From Fibrobacter sp. (GTDB lineage: Bacteria > Fibrobacterota > Fibrobacteria > Fibrobacterales > Fibrobacteraceae), in assembly GCA_024398815.1 (NCBI GenBank), contig JAKSIL010000004.1, positions 1 through 64,000 on the forward strand: 64,000 nucleotides of DNA, given 5' to 3'. A program made the translations under genes and the position numbers. The notes below the pieces were generated by a model. The model was not told the origin of the DNA, searched no databases, and was given only the letters and a program-made list of their open reading frames with translations. Of the stretch, positions 1 to 7,055 are shown piece by piece (within the stretch, counting starts at the first letter, position 1; the number at the start of each line of letters is the position of its first letter).

Positions 1-831
1 CAGGTCAGAGTCAGCCTTCAATTTTTGACCGGCATAGCGAGTAACGCCAACTGCCATGAATAGCGCATTCCATTCAACATTGCTCGGCAAGTGCCAGCCT
101 TCGGGGCAAACGCCACGGATATCTCCACTAAGCAAGTTGCAATTTATTCCATACCCGCATTCATCCTCCGACTTGCCGACTGCAGCGGCCCAGGTGTAAA
201 GGCGACCGTACACGGAACAATCACCCTCTGTGCCAACGTTTCCGCCACCGCACCAACTCTGCTCGTCCGGGTTCACGGAGTAGTTCAAGTTCTCGGCCAT
301 CCACACCTGGTCACCGATCTTTACTGTCTTGTACACCTGACAGTCTCGAGAATCCGTGATTTCGCCATAATCAATGCTTGGATTCAAATAATCCCAAGCC
401 TTTTTCGCACCTTTAGAACTGCAGGAAGTTAGACTGCTGCTGGATAATTCATCGGAACTGCTGGAATTGGTCTGTTCTTCAGAAGAACTACTCGCAATGA
501 CACTGGAGGAACTCGCATCGCCAACCCCTTCGCTGCCGCTGGACTTGCCCTTGGAGTCGGCTACCCAGTCACCGTCAGTGCAGACATAGGCCGTTTTTTC
601 ATCCTTGATGTACGCCGTTTTACCTTCGCGCTTGTCGGTACAATTCGGCAAATAATCAAAAGTCGCAACATCGATATCGGCTTCTGCAGCGGAACCGCCG
701 TTTTCAGAGGCTACAAAACTGGAGTCGTCATCGCCGCAAGCGAATAGAAGTGCAGCACCAGAAATCGCCACACTCACTTTAAGCATGTTCAAAGCGACAT
801 GTTTTGTTTTCGCATTTTCGTTCCGAGCCAT
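1..831 (-). CDS. FISUMP-domain lipoprotein, 3' end outside the window
   Basis: The reading frame is open from an ATG at 831 to the first base of the window (277 codons), so the C-terminus is missing. GGAG lies 7 nt before the ATG and supports this start. The N-terminus has a hydrophobic stretch ending in LLFAC, a lipobox-like signal, so the product is probably an outer-membrane or surface lipoprotein. A Ser-rich linker (about residues 105-145) precedes a region with VKIGDQVWMAENLNY, RLYTWAAA and CPEGWHLPS, which is characteristic of the Fibrobacter succinogenes major paralogous domain (TIGR02145). These proteins are numerous in Fibrobacter and their function is unknown; surface location is inferred. 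Family assignment is confident. Confidence 0.88.
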   Translation of the reverse strand, partial: MARNENAKTKHVALNMLKVSVAISGAALLFACGDDDSSFVASENGGSAAEADIDVATFDYLPNCTDKREGKTAYIKDEKTAYVCTDGDWVADSKGKSSGSEGVGDASSSSVIASSSSEEQTNSSSSDELSSSSLTSCSSKGAKKAWDYLNPSIDYGEITDSRDCQVYKTVKIGDQVWMAENLNYSVNPDEQSWCGGGNVGTEGDCSVYGRLYTWAAAVGKSEDECGYGINCNLLSGDIRGVCPEGWHLPSNVEWNALFMAVGVTRYAGQKLKADSDL

Positions 832-1036
832 GGGAATCTCCATCATTTGAGTAAACAAGCCCTCTAGCAAATTGCGTTAAAAGATAAATAAATTTGCTAG
901 TTACGGCACAATTTTTTGCCTACCTAAACTTAACCATATCCGCCAACTGCATGCGCCTTGCGCCCCAACCCCTTTTCGAGTCAGTTTGCAAAGGTCCCGC
1001 CACTTACCCACCAAAAAAAATTTGCATTTGGATAAA
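832..1036. other. Intergenic, no gene seen
   Basis: This AT-rich stretch lies upstream of the leftward lipoprotein gene and before the MITE-like element. It must hold the lipoprotein promoter, but I cannot place a convincing one. Nothing else is recognisable. Confidence 0.5.
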
Positions 1037-1197
1037 GGGCACCTCTAATAATTGCTTTGAATGAAGAAAATCACGGAGAACCGAGCGATTGCAGGAACGA
1101 AAAATGGCCAATACTGGAGGTATTGGCCACTTTTGAGTGACGAACAAGCGCGATGTGTTACACGTGATTTTCTGAAAATGAATTATTAGAGGTGACC
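1037..1197. mobile_element. MITE-like palindromic element with 4-bp target duplication
   Basis: The ends are 17-bp inverted repeats with one mismatch: GGGCACCTCTAATAATT at 1037-1053 and the complement of GGTCACCTCTAATAATT at 1181-1197. Further in, AGAAAATCACG (1065-1075) pairs perfectly with CGTGATTTTCT (1163-1173). In the centre TGGCCAATAC (1105-1114) and GTATTGGCCA (1120-1129) form a perfect stem. TAAA flanks both ends (1033-1036 and 1198-1201), as expected of a 4-bp target-site duplication. There is no transposase, so this resembles a MITE mobilised in trans by a DDE transposase, possibly of the IS5 group; the group is a guess from the duplication size. Confidence 0.72.
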
Positions 1198-1241
1198 TAA
1201 ACAAGGTTTCCAATTTTTCGACCAAGAACGGGCGAAATGGC

Positions 1242-1261
1242 TGTGGACAAGAACGTCCACA
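1242..1261. promoter_or_regulatory. 20-bp palindromic operator candidate upstream of GH44 gene
   Basis: TGTGGAC (1242-1248), spacer AAGAAC, GTCCACA (1255-1261) is a perfect 7+7 palindrome with a 6-nt spacer. It lies about 120 nt before the GH44-type start. The same half-sites and spacing recur at 6970-6989 upstream of the GH26 gene, with a different spacer sequence, which argues for a protein-binding site. The regulator is unknown; the TIGR02147 protein encoded at 6039-6887 is the nearest candidate. Confidence 0.6.
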
Positions 1262-1382
1262 TCGGAATATAAAAAGAAAGCCTTTTTAAGCATGAACATA
1301 TTATTTTAAAGGAAGCGACCTTCAGAACATCCGTTTTAAAAGCGGTTGTTGTTTCGTTGTCGTTTTTTGTATGGAGCGCTTT

Positions 1383-3281
1383 GTGAAAAAAGGCTTTAAA
1401 ATATTCTCCGCAATCGGCCTGCTAGGGTGTATATGCGCACCGGCAACGTTCGCCGATATTTCCGTTTCCGTGGATGCGGGAGCGGGCGTCAAGAAGATTT
1501 CCCCTTACATTTACGGCCGTAACATCGACGTCATTGACGATGCTGTCGAAAGTGATGCCGAGAAGGCTGCGGAACTCTTGAAAAATGAGCCGGCGTTTTA
1601 TACGCAGGTGTTGGAATCCGGCATCCACATGATGCGCGCGAACAACGGCAACAACGCCACGCGTTACAACTGGCGCAAAAAGCTGACGGTCCATCCGGAC
1701 TGGTACAACAACGTTTATTCACATGACTGGGACATCACCGCGAAAAAGATTCTGGAAAACCTGCCCGGAGTGGATGCGCAGTATGCCTTCCAGCTGACGG
1801 GCTATGCAGCCTCCTCGACGGAATACAACTTTGACGACTGGAATTTTAAACAAGAGCACGGTTCCTGGGCGAAGCAGACACTCGACCTTGCGGGTGGCGG
1901 CGAAGTTTCGGAAGACGGCCAGACGCTTGTGAAGGCGGGCGACTACTCGCTTTACAACGAAGCCTGGCCCGCCGATTCCACGGTGGGCATCATCGCGCAT
2001 TGGAAAGACGAATTGAAGTACGATATGTCGCGTTTCCGCTACTGGAGCATGGACAACGAGATGGAAATCTGGAACGGCACGCACGCCGACTTGCCGCTCG
2101 ATTCTGGTGGAGCCTTCTTGGTAAAGCAGTACATCGACGTTGCGAAAAAAGCCCGCGCCGCCTGGCCCGACATCAAGCTCACCGGCCCCGTGGCGGCAAA
2201 TGAATGGCAATGGTGCAATATCGCCGGAAAGACGCCCGATAAAAAATGCTGGCTCGAGTACTTCATCGAGCAGGTCGCCGCTGAGCAGAAGGCTTCCGGG
2301 ATTCGCCTGCTGGACGTGTTCGACTTGCACTGGTATCCGACCGAAAAAGATTACGGCTCCATGGTCAATTGGCACCGAGTCTTCTTCGACACCACGTACA
2401 ACTATCCGGGCGCAAACGGCATCAAGACGCTGAACGGTGGCTGGGATGAAAAAATAACCAAGGAATACATTTTCAAGCGCGTGAACGACTGGCTCGACAA
2501 GTACTTTGGCGAAGGTCACGGGATTACGCTTGCTCTTACGGAGACGGATTTTACACGCGGCGGCGCGATGACGTCGGCCCTCGTTTACGCCTCCTGGCTC
2601 GGAACCTTCATGGACAACGGCGTCGAAATCTTTACGCCGTGGACATGGGGCGACGGCATGTACGAAACAGTCCACCTGTTCAGCCGCTATGGCCACGAGT
2701 TCCGCGTGCAGTCCATGTCGGATAACGATTCGCTCGTGTCGGCATACAGTTCCGTCAATGCAAGCGGCGATTCCTTGACGGTCATCTTTGTGAACCGCGC
2801 GGAGTCCGAAGCGCAGAACGTGAACCTGAAATTGGAGAACTTCAAGGCGATCGACGGGACGGTATCGACGTTCACGCTCGAAAAACTCACCGGAGAAACG
2901 TTCAAGTCGCATACCGAGAACGCCCTCAAGGCGGGGACGGCAAACGTCGCAGACAATGCGCTCGCTCTCGCGCTTCCGGCAAAGTCCATCACGGCGGTTC
3001 TCTTGACGACGGACGCCCCGAAGATTGCTGTGCCTGCAAAAATCGCCCGCACGAAAGCCGGCATGCTCTACGGCGTAAATGGCGAATGGTTCGTGGACAA
3101 TTCCCGCGCGAATGTCCTGCGGGTGGATGTGCTGAATGCGTTCGGGCAAAATGTACTCCACATTCACGGTGCCCCCGCCGGTACCATACGACTTGCCACA
3201 AAAGCGTTGAATTCCGGCACTTACCTTGTTCAAATTAGGACTTCGGCAGGTACGCAGAACAATCGAATTTCCTTACGCTAA
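1383..3281 (+). CDS. Secreted GH44-type endoglucanase with sorting-like C-terminal tail
   Basis: I chose the GTG at 1383 because GGAG lies 6 nt before it and the protein then starts MKKGFK with a normal signal peptide ending TFA; an in-frame ATG at 1371 has no ribosome site. The mature N-terminus KISPYIYGRN, then NNGNNATRYNW, YWSMDNEMEIWNGTH, DLHWYP and LALTET match the layout of glycoside hydrolase family 44 (clan GH-A, retaining endoglucanase/xyloglucanase). E226 in DNE is the likely acid/base and E387 in LTET the likely nucleophile. A beta-sandwich-like region and a tail (VLNAFGQNV...GTYLVQIRTS) follow; the tail resembles type IX-type sorting domains and recurs in neighbours. It is followed after 9 nt by an SGNH esterase, probably co-transcribed. 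DNEM replaces the usual DNEP, so substrate is uncertain. Confidence 0.75.
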   Translation: MKKGFKIFSAIGLLGCICAPATFADISVSVDAGAGVKKISPYIYGRNIDVIDDAVESDAEKAAELLKNEPAFYTQVLESGIHMMRANNGNNATRYNWRKKLTVHPDWYNNVYSHDWDITAKKILENLPGVDAQYAFQLTGYAASSTEYNFDDWNFKQEHGSWAKQTLDLAGGGEVSEDGQTLVKAGDYSLYNEAWPADSTVGIIAHWKDELKYDMSRFRYWSMDNEMEIWNGTHADLPLDSGGAFLVKQYIDVAKKARAAWPDIKLTGPVAANEWQWCNIAGKTPDKKCWLEYFIEQVAAEQKASGIRLLDVFDLHWYPTEKDYGSMVNWHRVFFDTTYNYPGANGIKTLNGGWDEKITKEYIFKRVNDWLDKYFGEGHGITLALTETDFTRGGAMTSALVYASWLGTFMDNGVEIFTPWTWGDGMYETVHLFSRYGHEFRVQSMSDNDSLVSAYSSVNASGDSLTVIFVNRAESEAQNVNLKLENFKAIDGTVSTFTLEKLTGETFKSHTENALKAGTANVADNALALALPAKSITAVLLTTDAPKIAVPAKIARTKAGMLYGVNGEWFVDNSRANVLRVDVLNAFGQNVLHIHGAPAGTIRLATKALNSGTYLVQIRTSAGTQNNRISLR

Positions 3282-3290
3282 AAAAACTTT

Positions 3291-4724
3291 ATGAAAACAA
3301 GACAAGCAACCATTTTCGCGGCGTTTTCTTGCGCCCTGACACTCGGCACATCTTTCGCCATCACGCCCAACAAGCTCGTCAGCGCAGGCATTCCGGCGCA
3401 CACAGGCAGCACCACAAGCGATTACCTTACGGACGGATTCCTCACCAACTGGAAAAACGTTTCTGCAAAAGATATCGCATTCAACGTCGGTCAAGGGCCA
3501 TCAAAGCTCCGAATCAACTGGGAAAGTTTCGGGGATTGCGCCTGGGCAACGAACTTCACCACAGGATGCTCTCACAGCGGGACGCCTCTTTCCAATTTCA
3601 AGATCATGACATCTGCCAATTCCACAAACGGTGTGGACGGCGACTGGACCGAAGCCATCAAGATTTCTGGGAACCCCGTAATGGCGCGTGGCGTAGATAT
3701 TGACTTCGCGGGCAAATCCTGGTTTCGCATCGTGAGCGACGGCGACGTTGGCCAGATACTTGAAATCGAAGCGTTCGACATGACAAACGGCGGGACGGAC
3801 ACTTGGTTCTTCATGGGGACAAGCATCAGCCAGATGGGAATCAAGCAGCAGGACACCGATTCCACTACCGCGCAAATCATTCACGCTAAATTCCCCGAAT
3901 ACACCCCCGCCATGCTCCGGGGCGGCATCGGCTGCATCAACAGTACCGAAGTCGTGGAGCACTTAAAGGAGTACCTGGAATACGCAGGGAACGTAAAATA
4001 CTGGGCTATTGAAATGGGCACAAACGACGCCTGGGGCGGTGGCGACTGGAATTTGCAGACGTTCACCAAAAACATGCAGACCATTATCGACTCGGCAAAG
4101 GCACACGGCATCACTCCAATAATCGCACGCATGATAGCAACGAATCCGGCAAAATCGGATGGCGGTTGGCAAGTCAACCCGAAGTTTCTGGAAGCTATAG
4201 ACAAGCTCACCGCCGACAACAAGCTGCCCGCCGGCCCGGATTTTTACACCTACTTTTCAAAACATCCGGAACTTCTCGGAGATGACGGCGTCCACCCCAA
4301 CGCAAGTACCGGCGGCGGAAAGGCAATGCACCACCTATGGGCAGAAGCCCTGATGCCGCTTTACGAGGCCGAACGCAGTTCTAGCAGCGAGCCACCAAGC
4401 TCAAGCAGCGAACTGGTTAGTTCAAGCAACGAATTGTTCAGTTCAAGCAGTTCTAGCGAAAGCCAAGGCGATAGCGCAACAATCATTTTCAAGAACAAAA
4501 CGGAACGAATTTCAAGTTTTACGATTCCAAAGGTAAGCGTTCACAACCGCAACATTCTAGTCTCCGGCTTAAGTCAGGTCCAAGTTGATATCGTGAACCC
4601 GTTCGGGCAAGTTCTTGAATCCCACAATAGCGCACAGTTCAGGGCGAACGTCCCCGCGGGCCACTACCTCGCCATCATCCGCGGAAAGGGATTCGCCTCT
4701 ACAGCGAAAATCACAATAAAGTAA
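3291..4724 (+). CDS. Secreted SGNH hydrolase (probable carbohydrate esterase)
   Basis: A signal peptide (MKTRQATIFAAFSCALTLGTSFA) leads into an N-terminal discoidin-like binding region (about 25-165). The SGNH catalytic domain follows (about 170-365): block I FFMGTSIS with Ser nucleophile, block II RGGIG, block III MGTNDAW, and block V DDGVHPN with the catalytic Asp-x-x-His. Block I reads GTS where many relatives have GDS. A Ser-rich linker (about 368-395) joins it to a C-terminal domain (VDIVNPFGQVLES...GHYLAIIRGKG) like the tail of the preceding glycosidase. It starts 9 nt after the GH44-type gene without a strong ribosome site, suggesting a two-gene operon. Such enzymes commonly remove acetyl groups from hemicellulose; that role is inferred. 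Confidence 0.8.
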   Translation: MKTRQATIFAAFSCALTLGTSFAITPNKLVSAGIPAHTGSTTSDYLTDGFLTNWKNVSAKDIAFNVGQGPSKLRINWESFGDCAWATNFTTGCSHSGTPLSNFKIMTSANSTNGVDGDWTEAIKISGNPVMARGVDIDFAGKSWFRIVSDGDVGQILEIEAFDMTNGGTDTWFFMGTSISQMGIKQQDTDSTTAQIIHAKFPEYTPAMLRGGIGCINSTEVVEHLKEYLEYAGNVKYWAIEMGTNDAWGGGDWNLQTFTKNMQTIIDSAKAHGITPIIARMIATNPAKSDGGWQVNPKFLEAIDKLTADNKLPAGPDFYTYFSKHPELLGDDGVHPNASTGGGKAMHHLWAEALMPLYEAERSSSSEPPSSSSELVSSSNELFSSSSSSESQGDSATIIFKNKTERISSFTIPKVSVHNRNILVSGLSQVQVDIVNPFGQVLESHNSAQFRANVPAGHYLAIIRGKGFASTAKITIK

Positions 4725-4745
4725 ACATCCTCACAAACCAAAGAC

Positions 4746-4773
4746 CCCACGGTAAATGCCGTGGGGTTTTCGC
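4746..4773. terminator. Terminator between convergent genes
   Basis: CCCCACGG (4746-4753), loop TAAATG, CCGTGGGG (4760-4767) forms an 8-bp GC-rich stem followed by TTTTCGCATTTTT on the plus strand. It ends the GH44/SGNH operon and faces the leftward lipoprotein gene ending at 4798. Confidence 0.85.
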
Positions 4774-4797
4774 ATTTTTCACTTTCTTTTTAAAGCT

Positions 4798-6042
4798 CTA
4801 CTTCAGATTCACGCCGACGAACTCGATTTTGTCAACCTCGAGGAACGTCCCGGAACTCATAAAGATGCTGAACAGCGCAATTTCCTTCGAGACGGCGCTA
4901 AACTCCACCTGGAAGGCTTCGGGCATCAAGACTTCTTCGCCAGGTTTCAGTACAAATTCAGTCCATTCGCCGGTCGCCTTGACGCTCCAAAGAGCCTTGT
5001 TGAAATGATTTGCTTCAACTTCCTCGAAATGCTCCAGGGCAAAGGAAACATCGCCATCGCCGCGCAACGTCACACGAATCGCCGTGAGCGAACTCATGTC
5101 GAAGTAGGCAGTATCCTCGCCGATATGCGAGCCAATCAGCACCATGCCGGAATCGCCCAGGTCAAACTTTACCGAAAGGAACTTGCCTCGTTCTTCACTG
5201 GAATCGAGAATTTGTCCAAACTCCGTAATTGAACTAGGTTTGGTAAAGACGGCACCGCCAATTTCGGAAACGTACCAACCATAATTCGGGTGGCTTTTCG
5301 CAAAGTTGTTGAGGCTGTCGCCATCGTCAAAATCTTCAAAAATAAACGCCGTAGAAGTGTCGCTATCAATGGAATCGCGTTCCGCCGTATCGCGCGCAGT
5401 CGTATCTTGCGCCGTCGAGTCTTGCGCCGTTGCGTCCGTAGCGGAAGTATCTGCCGAAGCATCATCATCGGACGTTCCTGCAGGCTCCACTTTCAAATCA
5501 ACCTTTCCACCGGCATCCACCTTGACACCTTCAATAACAACGGAATCACCTGAAACCACATTGAATATACCACTGGGCACATGCGCAAACACAATCGCGC
5601 CATCGCGGAAATTTGCGACATAGGGAGTCCGCATCAACTGCAGATGGTTCATTTTTTCAAGTGCTGCGCTATCCAAATCGCCAATGTCCACCACAATCGA
5701 GGCGGACGGCAAAAGTTCAACTTCCGTCGCCGTCGTATCAAACGGTTCAAACGCCATCAGCGTGGAATCCTCGCCCGCAATGCCTTCCAGGTAGCAATCC
5801 TCGTCGGGAGCGTCAAAGACAGCAACGCCCTCGGAATCGGCGACTGCGGAATCCAGTTTGACCATGTCGGCAACGGAATACAGCGAAACGCGGGCCATCG
5901 CAAGCGGCTTGCTATCGGCATCCACAAAGCGGAAAGCTAACCCGTTCGTGGTTTCGCTCGTAGCACCAGCCGTTTTGGACTCGTTATCGGAACAAGCCCA
6001 AACAAGGATAGACGCAATCAATGTGGCAAACAGGCGTTTCAT
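4798..6042 (-). CDS. Lipoprotein with C-terminal sandwich-like domain, coupled to TIGR02147 gene
   Basis: The start is the ATG at 6042, which overlaps the stop of the upstream regulator as ATGA; AGGAA lies just before it. The protein begins MKRLFATLIASILVWAC, a lipoprotein signal with the modified Cys at residue 17. Residues about 30-200 look like carboxypeptidase-regulatory or peptidase-associated beta repeats (LAFRFVDADSKPLAMARVSLYS). An Asp/Thr-rich linker (about 205-240, repeated AQDTTARDT units) precedes a C-terminal region (EDFDDGDSLNNFAK..., about 245-410) that resembles carbohydrate-binding or CIA30-like sandwich domains. The product is probably anchored in a membrane on the periplasmic or outer face. 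Function is unknown. Pairing with a TIGR02147 regulator suggests that the two act in one pathway. Confidence 0.75.
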   Translation of the reverse strand: MKRLFATLIASILVWACSDNESKTAGATSETTNGLAFRFVDADSKPLAMARVSLYSVADMVKLDSAVADSEGVAVFDAPDEDCYLEGIAGEDSTLMAFEPFDTTATEVELLPSASIVVDIGDLDSAALEKMNHLQLMRTPYVANFRDGAIVFAHVPSGIFNVVSGDSVVIEGVKVDAGGKVDLKVEPAGTSDDDASADTSATDATAQDSTAQDTTARDTAERDSIDSDTSTAFIFEDFDDGDSLNNFAKSHPNYGWYVSEIGGAVFTKPSSITEFGQILDSSEERGKFLSVKFDLGDSGMVLIGSHIGEDTAYFDMSSLTAIRVTLRGDGDVSFALEHFEEVEANHFNKALWSVKATGEWTEFVLKPGEEVLMPEAFQVEFSAVSKEIALFSIFMSSGTFLEVDKIEFVGVNLK

Positions 6043-6887
6043 CGGGATTCCTTTTTCATCATCGGGAACAATTGGAAATTTAATTGATAAACACTGTCGC
6101 ATATTTCCGACGGCATGGAATTGACCACTTTTACGATGGATTTTCTGGCATCCGCAAGTATTTCACGGATTTTTTCTATCTGCGTAGAATCCAGAGCCAT
6201 CGTCAAGGTGCTAATGTCGCGTTCCTCCTTCGGCGTATTTTCAATGGAATTCTTGGCGAGTTCCGCAATGGCTCCCTGGTAATCGCTAATGCAGGCGCTG
6301 AGCCAGCGTTCCTTTGTTTTCACATGCCCCTCGGCAGGAACCACGCGCCCGTCGGGGCGACGTTCGGCAAGTTCCAACTGTAAAAGGGCCGTGACGGCGG
6401 AATTCACCTGGGAAGCCGTCAGTTTCGGGATGCAGCACTGCCCCAGTGCCACCCCGTCGGATTCATTCTTGTAGCAAAAGACATCGAGGGCCGAGCGCAC
6501 CATCGGGTAATACCACTGCTGGAAATAGCGGTAACTGGCCTCGTCGAGTTCGCGGCAGGCCGCCGGTCTCATCTTTTGGAGGGATTCAAAATGCTTGCGA
6601 ATATCCGCATCGTTTTTTGCCTTGGAATACGCCACCATTTCGCGAAAATATTCCGACTTGCCATCCTTGAACTTGAAAAAATCGATAAAACTGGCAATGG
6701 AATTAGAGGAAAGATGGCGTTTGCCCTGCAAGATTTTCAGGAGCAGGCTCGCGTCCATGTCCACGGCGGCAGCGAACACGCGATAACTGAACGTGGAGTC
6801 CAGGGATTTCTCAAGTTCATAGAAATCCAACAGGAACTTACGATAGTCCAGGTATTCGTAGATGTTGATTTTATTCCGTGCAAACAT
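6039..6887 (-). CDS. TIGR02147-family regulator
   Basis: The 282-residue protein begins MFARNKINIYEYLDYRKFLLDFYELEK, the characteristic opening of the TIGR02147 / DUF4423 family, which is strongly expanded in Fibrobacter. Residues about 25-65 (FSYRVFAAAVDMDASLLLKILQGKRHLS) read like an Xre-type helix-turn-helix, and the LTASQVNSAVTALLQLELAER region is like a winged helix. GAGG lies 7 nt before the ATG. The downstream lipoprotein start overlaps its stop by 4 nt. It is divergent from the GH26 gene, and a TGTGGAC-N6-GTCCACA palindrome sits in the shared intergenic region, so self-regulation and control of the mannanase are plausible inferences. No ligand domain is recognised. Confidence 0.85.
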   Translation of the reverse strand: MFARNKINIYEYLDYRKFLLDFYELEKSLDSTFSYRVFAAAVDMDASLLLKILQGKRHLSSNSIASFIDFFKFKDGKSEYFREMVAYSKAKNDADIRKHFESLQKMRPAACRELDEASYRYFQQWYYPMVRSALDVFCYKNESDGVALGQCCIPKLTASQVNSAVTALLQLELAERRPDGRVVPAEGHVKTKERWLSACISDYQGAIAELAKNSIENTPKEERDISTLTMALDSTQIEKIREILADARKSIVKVVNSMPSEICDSVYQLNFQLFPMMKKESR

Positions 6888-6969
6888 TTTTACCTCGCGC
6901 AGCCCACCAACGGCCTACACTAGTAATATAAACATGCGTGTATCTTAAATTTAACATTTTTCACGGCAA

Positions 6970-6989
6970 TGTGGACATTTTTGTCCACA
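6970..6989. promoter_or_regulatory. 20-bp palindromic operator candidate upstream of GH26 gene
   Basis: TGTGGAC (6970-6976), spacer ATTTTT, GTCCACA (6983-6989) repeats the half-sites and 6-nt spacing found at 1242-1261. It lies 66 nt before the mannanase ATG and about 80 nt upstream of the divergent TIGR02147 gene. An AT-rich -10-like stretch lies downstream at about 7029-7039, so the palindrome would sit near the -35 region of the mannanase promoter. Confidence 0.65.
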
Positions 6990-7055
6990 CCTTTAGCAAA
7001 AAAAACGCATTTTATTCCAATTTGAAATATAATTTTTGATTGTCAAGGAGTCTTT

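Noticed and set aside
1004..1225. Open frame of 73 codons on the minus strand
   Set aside because: It lies across the MITE-like element and its inverted repeats, with no ribosome site or family signal.
1719..3233. Long open frame antisense to the GH44 gene
   Set aside because: It is opposite a clear enzyme gene; GC-biased codons leave antisense frames open. The same applies to the frames opposite the acn, purC, CobW, NSS, mutS and NRPS genes.
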